A program made the translations under genes and the position numbers. A stretch of DNA of 64,000 bases from Achromobacter xylosoxidans (GTDB taxonomy: Bacteria; Pseudomonadota; Gammaproteobacteria; Burkholderiales; Burkholderiaceae_B), in the NCBI RefSeq assembly GCF_002192695.1, contig NZ_MTLG01000125.1:248001-312000 (forward strand), in the 5' to 3' direction. How positions within the stretch are numbered: position 1 is the stretch's first letter; each line of letters starts with the position of its first letter. Shown here piece after piece: positions 31,975 to 41,199 of the stretch. Below the pieces are notes generated by a model that did not search any database, was not told where the DNA came from, and worked only from the letters and a program-made list of their open reading frames with translations.

Positions 31975-34689
31975 ATGGATGTAGGTTTTCTCGTATTCGG
32001 CCTGGCAGGTCTGCTGACGCTGGTCTGTTTCATGCCGCCCCTGGCCGGACGCCTCAAGCTGCCCTACTCGGTGCTGCTGGCCATCGTCGGCTGTCTGCTC
32101 GGCATCATCGTGCACGTGCACGGCTGGGCGCCCAGCTGGATCGGCGACTTCCTGGATTCGCTGGAACGCTTCGAGATTTCGTCCGAAACCTTCCTGATGG
32201 TGTTCCTGCCGGTGCTCCTGTTCGAGACCGCGCTGTCCATGAACGTGCGGCGCCTGATGGACGACATCGGCCCCATCCTCATGATGGCCATCGTGGCCGT
32301 GGTGGTCTGCACCGTGGTGGTCGGGGTCACGCTGGATGCCATCTCGCCCTACGGCCTGGTGGTCTGCCTGCTGCTGGGCGCCATCGTCGCCACCACCGAT
32401 CCCGTGGCGGTGGTGGGCATCTTTCGCGAAGTGGGCGCGCCCAAGCGCCTGACCACCCTGGTCGAAGGCGAAAGCCTGTTCAACGACGCGGCGTCCATCG
32501 CCCTGTACTCGGTGCTGCTGGCGGTGCTGGGCGGCCATGGCGAACTTACCGCCAGCGGCATCTTCAACGACTTCATCGTGCACTTCATCGGCGGCGGCGT
32601 GGCGGGCTTCGCCATGGGCCGCCTGGCCTGCTTCCTGTTCGCCTGGCTGCGCGGCTTTCCCACCGCGGAAATCACGCTGACCCTGACGCTGGCCTATCTG
32701 TCCTTCTTCATTTCCGAGCACTACCTGAACGTGTCGGGCGTGGTCGCCACGGTGATCGCCGGCCTGGTGGTGGGATCCACCGGCCGCACGCGCATGTCGC
32801 CCACCACCTTCGAGTACCTGTCCAGCGCCTGGGAGCAATTCGGGTTCTGGGCCAACTCGCTGATTTTCCTGTTCGCGGCCATGCTGATCCCCAAGCTGAT
32901 GGCGGCCGCCGACTGGCAGGAGCTGGTGCTGGTCGCCGTGGTGTTCGTGGCGACGCTGGTCGCGCGCGCCATCGTCGTCTTCGGCCTGTTGCCCTTGCTG
33001 GGGCTGACCCGGCTGGGGACCAAGGTCAGCAATCCCTACAAGGTGGTCATGCTGTGGGGCGGCCTGCGTGGCGCCGTATCGCTGGCGCTGGCGCTGGCGG
33101 TCACGGAGCAGACAGGGGTGGCCGAAGAGGCGCGCCAGTTCATCGCGGTCGCGACCACCAGCTATGTGCTGCTGACCCTGTTCATCAACGGCATCAGCCT
33201 GCGCCCGCTGATCCGCATGCTGGGCCTGAACCAGCTGTCGCCCGTGGAGCGCACCATCCGCAACCAGGCCCTGGCCGTGGCCCTGGAAGACCTGCAGGGC
33301 AAGACCGAAGAGGTGGCCCGGGCCGAGCATATCGGCACCGAGGTCCGCGACCGCATCCGCTCCGTGTTCGACGCCAGCCTGACCAGCGTGCACGACGGCC
33401 AGGTCAGCCAGATGACGGACGACCAGCGCGTGGCGGTGGGCCTGGCCATCGTGGCGCAGCGCGAAGAGGAAATGTTCTTCGACATCCTGAAGGCGCAGAT
33501 CGTGGACTGGCGCATGGCCGAAACCCTGCTGGCGCGGGCGGAACGGCTGGAGGATGCGATCCGGCTGGGCGGCATACCCGGCTTCGAGCGCGCCATCGTC
33601 GCCGACGTGCGCTATTCCACCGGTTTCCGCCTGGCCCTGCGCCTGCACTACCTGTTCGGCTTCCAAGGCTGGCTGGCGCGCGAACTGGGCCAGCGCTTCG
33701 CCAATCTGATGAGCAAGCGGTCGGTCGCGCAGCGCCTGATCGCCTTTGCGCGCGAACAGATCACGCCCCTGCTGGGCGAGGAAGCCACGCAGCGCATCGT
33801 GTCGCTGCACCAGCGCCGGCTGGACCTGATCGAAAACGCCATGCAGGCCCTGAACCTGCAGTATCCGTCCTACGCCCAGTGGCTGCAGGAAAGCTACCTG
33901 GGCCGCGTGGCTCGCGAAATGGAGCGCATCCGCTACCGCGACATGCTTGAGCAGTTCCTGATCAGCGGCGAGGTCTACGCGGACCTGATGGCGCAGTTGA
34001 AGAGCCGCTGGGCCCACATCGACAAGCACCCGCCGCTGGACATCGAAATGAGCGCGGCCGAACTGATCAAGCGCGTGCCGCTGTTCGAAGGCCTGTCCGC
34101 GGATTCGCTGCGGGCCATCAGCAAGCTGCTCAAGCCGCGCCTGGCGCTGCCGGATCAGCGCGTGCTGACCAAGGGCCGCCATGGCGAAGAGATGTGTTTC
34201 GTGGCCTCGGGCGCCGTGGCCGTGCATCTGCCGGACAACACCATGATCGAACTGGGCAGCGGTGAATTCTTCGGCGAACTCGGCCTGCTGGGCGAACAGC
34301 AGCTGATGCCGGAGGTGACGTCGCTGGGCTACAGCAAGCTGCTGATGCTGTCCTCGCGCGATTTCCACGCCCTGCTGGCGCGTGACGAGCATCTGCGTGA
34401 ACGCATCCAGGTCGTGGCCAAGCAGCGCCTGCGCGCGATCGAGGTATGGAAGCAGTTTTCGCAGGCCAATGCCGCGCCGGCTCCGGTGCCCGCGCCGGCT
34501 TCGGCGCCGAGCCCGGCCCAGGCCGCCGAAGCCGCCGAAGCGGCGGGCGCGTCGTCCGGCACCGATGCCCTGGCGGCCCGCGAGGCGCGGGAAACGGACG
34601 CGCCGGCGGCAAGCGATGCCGTGGGCAATCCTGCCGATAGCCCCGCACGCAACCCCGCCCTGGGCGAGCCGGGCATCGTCCCGCGTTAG
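31975..34689 (+). CDS. Na+/H+ antiporter (NHE/CPA1 type) with C-terminal cyclic-nucleotide-binding domain
   Basis: The 904-residue protein joins three parts. Residues about 1-420 are a CPA1 sodium/proton exchanger with 12 or so helices, the ion-binding FNDAASIAL (Asn-Asp) after LVEGESLFND, and WGGLRGAVSLALAL. Residues about 420-690 are a helical regulatory region. Residues about 690-835 are a cNMP-binding fold (AAELIKRVPLFEGLS to GEFFGELGLLG), followed by an Ala/Pro-rich tail. In the phosphate-binding cassette the usual Arg-Ala pair is replaced near LMPEVTSLG, so cAMP affinity is doubtful. It is divergent from cpdA. The ATG at 31975 starts at the first helix. Confidence 0.9.
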   Translation: MDVGFLVFGLAGLLTLVCFMPPLAGRLKLPYSVLLAIVGCLLGIIVHVHGWAPSWIGDFLDSLERFEISSETFLMVFLPVLLFETALSMNVRRLMDDIGPILMMAIVAVVVCTVVVGVTLDAISPYGLVVCLLLGAIVATTDPVAVVGIFREVGAPKRLTTLVEGESLFNDAASIALYSVLLAVLGGHGELTASGIFNDFIVHFIGGGVAGFAMGRLACFLFAWLRGFPTAEITLTLTLAYLSFFISEHYLNVSGVVATVIAGLVVGSTGRTRMSPTTFEYLSSAWEQFGFWANSLIFLFAAMLIPKLMAAADWQELVLVAVVFVATLVARAIVVFGLLPLLGLTRLGTKVSNPYKVVMLWGGLRGAVSLALALAVTEQTGVAEEARQFIAVATTSYVLLTLFINGISLRPLIRMLGLNQLSPVERTIRNQALAVALEDLQGKTEEVARAEHIGTEVRDRIRSVFDASLTSVHDGQVSQMTDDQRVAVGLAIVAQREEEMFFDILKAQIVDWRMAETLLARAERLEDAIRLGGIPGFERAIVADVRYSTGFRLALRLHYLFGFQGWLARELGQRFANLMSKRSVAQRLIAFAREQITPLLGEEATQRIVSLHQRRLDLIENAMQALNLQYPSYAQWLQESYLGRVAREMERIRYRDMLEQFLISGEVYADLMAQLKSRWAHIDKHPPLDIEMSAAELIKRVPLFEGLSADSLRAISKLLKPRLALPDQRVLTKGRHGEEMCFVASGAVAVHLPDNTMIELGSGEFFGELGLLGEQQLMPEVTSLGYSKLLMLSSRDFHALLARDEHLRERIQVVAKQRLRAIEVWKQFSQANAAPAPVPAPASAPSPAQAAEAAEAAGASSGTDALAAREARETDAPAASDAVGNPADSPARNPALGEPGIVPR

Positions 34690-34731
34690 CGCTGGATCCC
34701 GTGGATGCCTCCGCATCCGCCGGACGGCATG

Positions 34732-35544
34732 CTAGGCCGGGATTTCGCCGGCCGCGCGGCGCTGCATGATGTCTTCGAGGATCACCAGCGCCGCCTCCAG
34801 CGTGAATTCGCCTTCCGCGACCTGGCGCACGGCCGTGGCCGCGTCGATGGTGGCGATCTCCATCACCTCGCCGTCCCGGTTGGCGGGACGCGCATCCGCC
34901 GCCAGCACGCAGGTGCTGGTCAGGACATCCTCGACCTGATAACCCTCGGGCAGCCGGCGGTGGATGCGCAGAATGGTGCGCAGGGGCGAGCGCCGCGTCA
35001 GGTCGGGCGCGTCCAGCCCTGCTTCTTCACCGCATTCGCGCACCAGCGCCAGTTCCAGGTCTTCGCGGCTGCCCGCCAGACCGCCGACCAAGGTGTCCCA
35101 CATACCGGGATCGGTGGACTTGCTGAGCGCGCGGCGCGCGACCCACAAGCGGCCGTCCGGCGTCCAGGCGTTCAGGTGCACGGCCTTGGTGAGCAAGCCC
35201 AGCGGCCGCACTGCGGCGCGTTCAATCACGCCCAGCGGCTCATCTCCGTCCAGAACGTCCAGCAATTCGTCGCGCCAACCGCGCAAGCAGTTGGCTTGGC
35301 GCAACAGTTGCGCCGCGTGTTCGAGCACGTTGTTCAGGCTCGCGCCCGGTTGCAGGTCCGTGCCGATGCGCAGGCTCTCGCCATCCGCCGCGATGCCGGG
35401 CGCATCGCGCAATGCGTCGCACGCCGCGTGCGTGGCCCAGCCGCAGCGACGCCCCGCTACATATAGAGCGCGCGCGCCTTGCGGGGCGGGCTCTTGCGCG
35501 CGGGCGCACAGGTCGGCGTACAAGTCGGACAACTGCTTGGGCAT
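34732..35544 (-). CDS. Nudix hydrolase with N-terminal DUF4743-like domain
   Basis: Nudix enzymes cleave nucleoside diphosphate derivatives. The 270-residue protein has an N-terminal domain of about 115 residues and then a Nudix fold. Its box is complete: G-x5-E-x7-RE-x2-EE-x-G is met by GLAGSRED, LALVRECGEEAGL. The arrangement resembles proteins annotated as thiamine-pyrophosphokinase-like Nudix proteins (DUF4743). The substrate is unknown. The ATG at 35544 is divergent from coxB across 290 bp. Confidence 0.87.
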   Translation of the reverse strand: MPKQLSDLYADLCARAQEPAPQGARALYVAGRRCGWATHAACDALRDAPGIAADGESLRIGTDLQPGASLNNVLEHAAQLLRQANCLRGWRDELLDVLDGDEPLGVIERAAVRPLGLLTKAVHLNAWTPDGRLWVARRALSKSTDPGMWDTLVGGLAGSREDLELALVRECGEEAGLDAPDLTRRSPLRTILRIHRRLPEGYQVEDVLTSTCVLAADARPANRDGEVMEIATIDAATAVRQVAEGEFTLEAALVILEDIMQRRAAGEIPA

Positions 35545-35657
35545 CGTGGAACCATGGTGATGAGGTTGCCGACGATTTTATGCCACCCTGTTTTACGGCG
35601 CGTGGTCAAGGGGGCGCGGCCAGATGGGGGCAGGCTGGATGAATTCAAGGGCGCTAA

Positions 35658-35686
35658 CTTACATCTGTTTGCGCGTCCGCTATAAT
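35658..35686 (+). promoter_or_regulatory. Probable sigma-70 promoter of the cox cluster
   Basis: CTTACA (35658-35663) and a perfect TATAAT (35681-35686) are 17 bp apart. The expected transcript has a 5' leader of about 140 bases before the coxB ATG. No other gene is present in the 290-bp divergent gap. Confidence 0.7.
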
Positions 35687-35834
35687 CCGCCAGTTTCTTT
35701 GTGATTTCGAGTGGGAACGACAGGGGCCGCTCTATCTCCCCGTCACGCCCTACCATCTAATAATTGCGCGTTGCCCGGTTCCGGCGACTTCCGCCACTAG
35801 CGAACGGACCTTCGCGCCGTGTTTCGAGGTAAGC

Positions 35835-36992
35835 ATGAAGAAGTGGAGAGGGATACTGGGGGCTTGTGCGATGCTGATTGGCAGCGTGGCAGGTGCTCAG
35901 GTGCAAGACATGCCCGGCGGCCCGAAGGTCAATCAGCTCAACCTGCATGAAGGTGTCACGGCAATCTCGCGCGACATCATGTGGTTGCATTGGATGTTGC
36001 TCACGATCTGTATCGTGATCTTCATCGGCGTCTTCGGAGTGATGTTCTACTCCATCTGGGCGCACCGCAAATCCCGTGGCCACAAGGCCGCGACCTTCCA
36101 TGAACATCTGGGCGTGGAAGTTGCCTGGACCGTCATCCCGTTCATCATCGTCATCGCCATGGCGCTGCCCGCCACCAAGACGGTGGTCGCGATGAAGGAC
36201 ACCTCCAGCGCCGACCTCACCGTGAAGGTCACCGGCTACCAATGGAAGTGGGGCTACGAATACCTCGACGGCTCGGCCACCGGCATCAAGTTCCTCTCCA
36301 CGCTGTCGACGCCGCGCGCCCAGATCGAGAACCGCGAACCCAAGGGCGAGTTCTACCTGATGGAAGTGGACAACCATCTGGTCGTCCCCGCCAACAAGAA
36401 GGTCCGCATCGTGCTGACCGCTGCCGACGTCATCCACTCCTGGATGATTCCGGACTTCGGCGTGAAGCAGGACGCCATCCCCGGCTTCCTGCGCGACACC
36501 TGGTTCAACGCCGACAAGCCCGGTATCTACCGCGGCCAGTGCGCGGAACTGTGCGGCAAGGATCACGCATTCATGCCCATCGTCGTGGAAGTCATGGCGC
36601 AAGCCGACTACGATAAGTGGGTTGAAGACCAAAAGAAGAAGATGGCGGCAAACGCCGACGATCCCAATAAAGAGTGGACGGAAGCCGAACTGGTTGCCCG
36701 CGGCGAAAAGGTTTTCGCGGCGAATTGCGTTGCCTGTCACCAGGCCAACGGCAAGGGCATCCCGGGCAGCTTCCCCCCGCTCGACGGAGACAAGGTTGTT
36801 CTGGGCCCGAAGGCGGAACAGATCAACACCGTGCTGAAGGGCAAGCCCGGCACCGCGATGGCGGCATTCGGCGGGCAGCTCAACGATGTCGAAATCGCAG
36901 CGGTCATCAGCTATACGCGCCATGCCTGGAGCAATGCAGGCAAGGGGCAGGACCCGACGGTTCTACCGAAGGACGTGCAGGCTGCGCGCTGA
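35835..36992 (+). CDS. coxB: Cytochrome c oxidase subunit II with fused cytochrome c domain (caa3 type)
   Basis: Subunit II takes electrons from cytochrome c. The 385-residue protein has a signal peptide ending near GSVAGAQ, two membrane helices (about residues 45-70 and 95-115), and the CuA domain with HSWMIPDF and the ligands Cys236, Cys240, His and Met in CAELCGKDHAFM. A fused C-terminal cytochrome c domain follows, with CVACH at 298-302 and a distal Met in GTAMAAFGG. The fused domain marks it as caa3 type. It is the first gene of the cluster. Confidence 0.97.
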   Translation: MKKWRGILGACAMLIGSVAGAQVQDMPGGPKVNQLNLHEGVTAISRDIMWLHWMLLTICIVIFIGVFGVMFYSIWAHRKSRGHKAATFHEHLGVEVAWTVIPFIIVIAMALPATKTVVAMKDTSSADLTVKVTGYQWKWGYEYLDGSATGIKFLSTLSTPRAQIENREPKGEFYLMEVDNHLVVPANKKVRIVLTAADVIHSWMIPDFGVKQDAIPGFLRDTWFNADKPGIYRGQCAELCGKDHAFMPIVVEVMAQADYDKWVEDQKKKMAANADDPNKEWTEAELVARGEKVFAANCVACHQANGKGIPGSFPPLDGDKVVLGPKAEQINTVLKGKPGTAMAAFGGQLNDVEIAAVISYTRHAWSNAGKGQDPTVLPKDVQAAR

Positions 36993-37096
36993 TTGCGCGC
37001 GCCTCGGCACACCCTCGCAGAACCGGTTCCGTTTAGTTAGAGATACCCTGCCGGCCCCGTAGACCGGGCCCGGCACTCAGCAGGAAGGAGTCCATC

Positions 37097-38704
37097 ATGA
37101 GCAGCGTCACTGTAGACCACGTGTCGCCGGGCCACGGCCACGGTCACGATGACCACCACCACGCCATCCCCACCGGCTGGCGCCGCTGGCTTTTCGCCAC
37201 GAACCACAAAGACATCGGGACGATGTACCTCATCTTCTCGTTCGTCATGCTGCTGGAAGGCGGCACGCTGGCGCTGCTGCTGCGCACCGAGCTCTTCGAG
37301 CCGGGCCTGCAGTTCTTCCGCCCCGAACTCTTCAACCAGTTCACCACCATGCACGGCCTCGTCATGGTGTTCGGCGCGGTCATGCCGGCCTTCGTGGGCT
37401 TCGCCAACTGGATGATCCCGATGCAGATCGGCGCCTCCGACATGGCCTTCGCCCGCATGAACAACTTCAGCTTCTGGCTGCTGCCGGTGGCCGCGATCAT
37501 GCTGACCGCGTCGTTCTTCGTGCCCGGCGGCGCCACCGCGGCCGGCTGGACGCTGTATGCGCCGCTGTCGCTGCAGATGGGCCCGGGCATGGACCTGGCG
37601 ATCTTCGCGCTGCACATCATGGGCGCCTCGTCCATCATGGGCGCGATCAACATCATCGTCACCATCCTGAACATGCGCGCGCCCGGCCTGACGCTGATGA
37701 AGATGCCGCTGTTCTGCTGGACCTGGCTGATCACCGCCTTCCTGCTGCTGGCCGTGATGCCGGTGCTGGCAGCCGCCATCACCATGGTGCTGACCGACCG
37801 CCATTTCGGCACGGGCTTCTTCAATGCCGCCGCCGGCGGTGACCCGGTCCTGTACCAGCACGTGTTCTGGTTCTTCGGGCACCCCGAGGTCTACATCATG
37901 ATCTTGCCGGCGTTCGGCATCGTGTCGGCCATCGTGCCCGCGTTCGCCCGCAAGAAGCTGTTCGGCTACGCCTCGATGGTCTACGCCACTGCTTCGATCG
38001 CCGTGCTGTCCTTCATCGTGTGGGCGCACCACATGTTCACCACCGGCATGCCGGTGACGGGCCAGCTCTACTTCATGTACGCCACCATGCTCATCTCCAT
38101 CCCGACCGGGGTGAAGGTGTTCAACTGGGTCGCCACCATGTGGCGCGGCTCCATGACGTTCGAGACCCCCATGCTGTTCTCGATCGGCTTCATCTTCGTG
38201 TTCACGATGGGCGGCTTCACTGGCCTGATCCTGTCGGTGGCCCCGATCGACATCCAGGTCCATGACACCTACTACGTGGTTGCGCACTTCCACTACGTGC
38301 TGGTGGCGGGCTCGCTGTTCGCCTTGTTTGCCGGCGCCTATTACTGGGTGCCCAAGTGGACGGGCCGCATGTACAGCGAAAAGCTGGGCAAGCTGCACTT
38401 CTGGTCGACGCTGATCTCGTTCAACGTCACCTTCTTCCCGATGCACTTCCTGGGCCTGGCAGGTATGCCGCGCCGTTACGCCGACTACGCCGGCCAGTTC
38501 ACGACCTTCCACCAGATGGCCACCATTGGCGCGTTCTGGTTCGGCCTGTCGCAGCTGATTTTCCTGTGGGCGATGGTGCGTTGCTACCGGGGCAAGGGCG
38601 ACGTCGCCGCGGCCAAGCCGTGGGAAGGCGCCGAAGGCCTGGAGTGGACCGTGCCTTCGCCGGCGCCGTTCCATACTTTCGAAACCCCGCCCGAAGTGAA
38701 GTAA
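37097..38704 (+). CDS. coxA: Cytochrome c oxidase subunit I
   Basis: Subunit I holds heme a and the heme a3-CuB centre in twelve membrane helices. The 535-residue protein has the low-spin heme ligand in [14 protein letters not shown], the CuB and cross-linked Tyr region in [15 protein letters not shown], the CuB histidines in WAHHMFTTG, and the heme ligands in VVAHFHYVL. Its histidine-rich N-terminus ([15 protein letters not shown]) is unusual and could bind copper or other metals. AGGAAGGAG lies before the ATG. Confidence 0.98.
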   Translation: MSSVTVDHVSPGHGHGHDDHHHAIPTGWRRWLFATNHKDIGTMYLIFSFVMLLEGGTLALLLRTELFEPGLQFFRPELFNQFTTMHGLVMVFGAVMPAFVGFANWMIPMQIGASDMAFARMNNFSFWLLPVAAIMLTASFFVPGGATAAGWTLYAPLSLQMGPGMDLAIFALHIMGASSIMGAINIIVTILNMRAPGLTLMKMPLFCWTWLITAFLLLAVMPVLAAAITMVLTDRHFGTGFFNAAAGGDPVLYQHVFWFFGHPEVYIMILPAFGIVSAIVPAFARKKLFGYASMVYATASIAVLSFIVWAHHMFTTGMPVTGQLYFMYATMLISIPTGVKVFNWVATMWRGSMTFETPMLFSIGFIFVFTMGGFTGLILSVAPIDIQVHDTYYVVAHFHYVLVAGSLFALFAGAYYWVPKWTGRMYSEKLGKLHFWSTLISFNVTFFPMHFLGLAGMPRRYADYAGQFTTFHQMATIGAFWFGLSQLIFLWAMVRCYRGKGDVAAAKPWEGAEGLEWTVPSPAPFHTFETPPEVK

Positions 38705-38735
38705 GGCAGCCTTTCATGTTTCAGGTAGCACAGCA

Positions 38736-38861
38736 ATGACACCCGAGCAGCGCCGCCGCAACAAGATCGCAGGTCTGGTCCTGCTGGCTTTCGTCATTGC
38801 CGTGTTTGCCTGGACCGTGTTGCGCGGCTCGGCCCTGCTGTCTGGCGTCGCGGTCAGTTAG
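38736..38861 (+). CDS. Small cytochrome oxidase assembly-type membrane peptide (41 aa)
   Basis: The peptide starts MTPEQRRRNKIAGLVLLAF and has one membrane helix (about residues 11-29) after a basic cytoplasmic start. Peptides with this layout, annotated as cytochrome oxidase small assembly protein, are common in this position in betaproteobacteria. It lies 31 bp after coxA and 9 bp before the DUF2970 gene. In many relatives ctaG (cox11) comes next, but here there is no room for it. Confidence 0.75.
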   Translation: MTPEQRRRNKIAGLVLLAFVIAVFAWTVLRGSALLSGVAVS

Positions 38862-38870
38862 GCGCGGGCC

Positions 38871-39095
38871 ATGAGCGACGACCTGCGCCAAACCTCCCAG
38901 CGCAAGCTGAGTTTCCTTCAGACCATGAAGGCGGTGGCGTGGGGATTCTTCGGCGTGCGCAAGGGGGCGGGCCATCGGGAAGACGTCGCCAAGCTCAACC
39001 CGGTCCATGTGATCGTGGCGGGGCTGCTGGCAGCGGCCATCTTCGTTACTGTGCTGGTATTAATTGTGCGTTGGGCCGTTTCCAGCCTGACTTGA
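38871..39095 (+). CDS. DUF2970 membrane protein
   Basis: The 74-residue protein has an amphipathic N-terminal half (KLSFLQTMKAVAWGFFGVRK) and one membrane helix (about residues 47-69, containing VIVAGLLAAAIFVTVLVL). This is the DUF2970 pattern found between oxidase subunits I and III in betaproteobacteria. Its function is not known; an assembly role is inferred from position. Confidence 0.82.
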   Translation: MSDDLRQTSQRKLSFLQTMKAVAWGFFGVRKGAGHREDVAKLNPVHVIVAGLLAAAIFVTVLVLIVRWAVSSLT

Positions 39096-39133
39096 ATCAC
39101 TTAATTCTATAAATCTGTACCAGGGAGAAAGCC

Positions 39134-40009
39134 ATGAGTGCAAGCCACTCGGTTCAAGGTAAAGAGGCACCGTATTACTTCGTGCCCGCCGACTCGGGGC
39201 ATCCCGTGCGTACGGCTGTGGCGCTGCTGTTCATGGGTCTGAGCGCCGCGGCCTGGATCAACGGCGTCAGCTGGGCCAAATGGACCCTGCTGGCGGGTTT
39301 CATCGGCCTGATCGTGGTGCTGTACTACTGGTTCGGCGACGCCATCCACGAATCCGAGATCGGCCTGAACAGCAAGCGCATCGACGGTTCCTACCGTTGG
39401 GGCATGAGCTGGTTCATTTTCTCGGAAGTCATGTTCTTCGCGGCGTTCTTCGGCGCCCTCTGGTACACGCGCACCATCACCACGCCGTGGCTGGGCGACA
39501 TGGACCACCGCCTGATGCTGTGGCCCGACTTCCAGGCGGTGTGGCCGAACTTCGGCCCTGCCGGCGTGGTCGAGCACTTCCAGACCGTCGGCCCGTTCTG
39601 GCTGCCCACCATCAACACCGCGCTGCTGCTGAGCTCCGGCGTCACGCTGACCATCGCCCACCATGCGCTGCGTGAAAACCATCGCGGCAAGACCATCTTC
39701 TGGCTGCTGGCCACCGTGGTCCTGGGCTTCGTCTTCGTGGCCTGTCAGGCTTACGAATACCACCACGCCTATACCGAGCTGAACCTGAAGTTCAATTCGG
39801 GCGCCTACGGGTCGCTGTTCTACATGCTGACGGGCTTCCACGGCTTTCACGTGCTGCTGGGTGCCACCATGCTGACGGTCATCCTGATCCGCCTGATCCG
39901 CGGGCATTTCACGGCTGACCATCACTTCGGTTTCGAAGGCGCCGCCTGGTACTGGCACTTCGTGGACGTGGTGTGGCTGGGCCTGTACCTGTTCGTGTAC
40001 TGGTTCTGA
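39134..40009 (+). CDS. coxC: Cytochrome c oxidase subunit III
   Basis: The 291-residue protein has seven membrane helices and family motifs including WGMSWFIFSEVMFFAAFF, the helix III glutamate, GFHGFHVLLG and WYWHFVDVVWLGLYLFVY. It starts after GGGAGAAAGCC and is followed by a strong terminator, so it ends the structural part of the cluster. Confidence 0.97.
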   Translation: MSASHSVQGKEAPYYFVPADSGHPVRTAVALLFMGLSAAAWINGVSWAKWTLLAGFIGLIVVLYYWFGDAIHESEIGLNSKRIDGSYRWGMSWFIFSEVMFFAAFFGALWYTRTITTPWLGDMDHRLMLWPDFQAVWPNFGPAGVVEHFQTVGPFWLPTINTALLLSSGVTLTIAHHALRENHRGKTIFWLLATVVLGFVFVACQAYEYHHAYTELNLKFNSGAYGSLFYMLTGFHGFHVLLGATMLTVILIRLIRGHFTADHHFGFEGAAWYWHFVDVVWLGLYLFVYWF

Positions 40010-40031
40010 GCGTTACGCGGAATCAATGAAG

Positions 40032-40065
40032 CGCGCCAGTTCCTGTGTGAGAACTGGCGCGTTTT
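40032..40065 (+). terminator. Intrinsic terminator after coxC
   Basis: Perfect 11-bp arms CGCGCCAGTTC and GAACTGGCGCG with an 8-base loop, then TTTT. It begins 22 bp after the coxC stop and separates the structural oxidase genes from the assembly genes. Confidence 0.9.
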
Positions 40066-40110
40066 ACTCATCTGCGATCGTGCACTTGCGGGAACCCGCG
40101 GCCCGGATGC

Positions 40111-40311
40111 CTATCTAAGGCCTGTGCTTTCGATCCAGCCCATGTGATGGGCGAACAGCACGAACAGGAACAGGGCCACCGATAATCCGATGCGCACCGT
40201 CAGCGCGTTGACCGTGCGGCTGGTGGTTCCCTTGTCCCGCATCAGGTAGACCAGGGCCGATGCCAGGCTGGCCAGAATCCCGATAAAGGCCAGGACGACG
40301 AAAACGCGCAT
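40111..40311 (-). CDS. Twin-transmembrane DUF2909 protein
   Basis: This 66-residue protein has two membrane helices (about residues 4-22 and 40-58) joined by a polar loop (RDKGTTSRTVNA), the DUF2909 layout seen beside surf1 in betaproteobacteria. It is on the opposite strand to the oxidase genes, divergent from surf1 by 39 bp. The ATG at 40311 (MRVFVVLAFIG) is at the first helix; longer readings overlap the surf1 start. Confidence 0.82.
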   Translation of the reverse strand: MRVFVVLAFIGILASLASALVYLMRDKGTTSRTVNALTVRIGLSVALFLFVLFAHHMGWIESTGLR

Positions 40312-40350
40312 GGTGGTCTCCGGACGAATCAGAGTAGTTATTGTAGAAAT

Positions 40351-41157
40351 ATGGCCCGACCGCATTCAACCCGATACACGGTAGCCGCCTTGCTGTTGCT
40401 GGGCGCCGCCGTGGTCATCCTGGCATCGCTAGGTCAATGGCAATTGCGTCGCGGCGATGAGCGACGCGCCATTCTGGCCGCTATCGAAGCGGGCCGCAAG
40501 CAAGCGCCGCTGCCTTTGACTCCGGCCACCGACCCTGCTCAGATGACCGCCTGGCGTTCGGCCCAGGCTAGCGGGGTCTGGCTGCCGCAATTCAGTGTAC
40601 TGCTGGACAACCGCAACCACGACGGCAAGCCCGGCTACTGGCTGGCCACGCCGCTGCTGCTGGACGCCGATGCGCGCCGTGCCGTGCTGGTGCTGCGCGG
40701 CTGGATTCCGCGCGTCATGGGAACCCAGGGCCAGGGCCCCGCGCAGCCGCCGCTGCCCGCCACGCCCGAAGGGCCGCAGACGGTGACGGGCGAACTGTCG
40801 CCGCGCGTGCCGCGCCTGTTCGAGATCTGGTCGCTGGGCGGGGCGGAGCAGTCCGCCTTGCCGGCCTCGCTGCCCGTGGCGGGCGGCGTCTTGCCGCAGG
40901 TGCAGAACCTGCCGCTGGACGCGTATGCCAAATCCACTGGCCTGGCCCTGCTGCCCACGGTGCTGTCGCAGGCGGCCGGCAACGCGGACGATGGCCTGGT
41001 GCGCGACTGGCCGCAGCCATCCGTGGACTTCCAGCAGAACACGTCCTATGCCGTACAGTGGTTTGCTTTTGCCTCGATTGCCGCCGTCGCATGGCTGGTG
41101 GTGCTGGGGGGCGCCATCCGGCGCATGCGGCGCGCGCAGAACGCGCCCGGCGCCTGA
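40351..41157 (+). CDS. SURF1-family cytochrome oxidase assembly protein
   Basis: SURF1 helps insert heme a into subunit I. The 268-residue protein has a membrane helix at each end (about residues 10-28 and 238-256) and the family motifs LGQWQLRRGDER, DNRNHDGKPGYWLATPL and VLRGWIPR, with WPQPSVDFQQNTSYAVQWF before the last helix. Position and order (surf1, Sco-like, ctaA, ctaB, sco) fit the assembly group. Confidence 0.95.
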   Translation: MARPHSTRYTVAALLLLGAAVVILASLGQWQLRRGDERRAILAAIEAGRKQAPLPLTPATDPAQMTAWRSAQASGVWLPQFSVLLDNRNHDGKPGYWLATPLLLDADARRAVLVLRGWIPRVMGTQGQGPAQPPLPATPEGPQTVTGELSPRVPRLFEIWSLGGAEQSALPASLPVAGGVLPQVQNLPLDAYAKSTGLALLPTVLSQAAGNADDGLVRDWPQPSVDFQQNTSYAVQWFAFASIAAVAWLVVLGGAIRRMRRAQNAPGA

Positions 41158-41199
41158 CCGGGACGCCGACTCTTAACCCGCAAGACGACAGGATACAAA

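Noticed and set aside
31951-34716. A 921-codon minus-strand frame opposite the Na+/H+ antiporter
   Set aside because: Same shadow effect; the plus strand encodes clear exchanger and cNMP-fold motifs.
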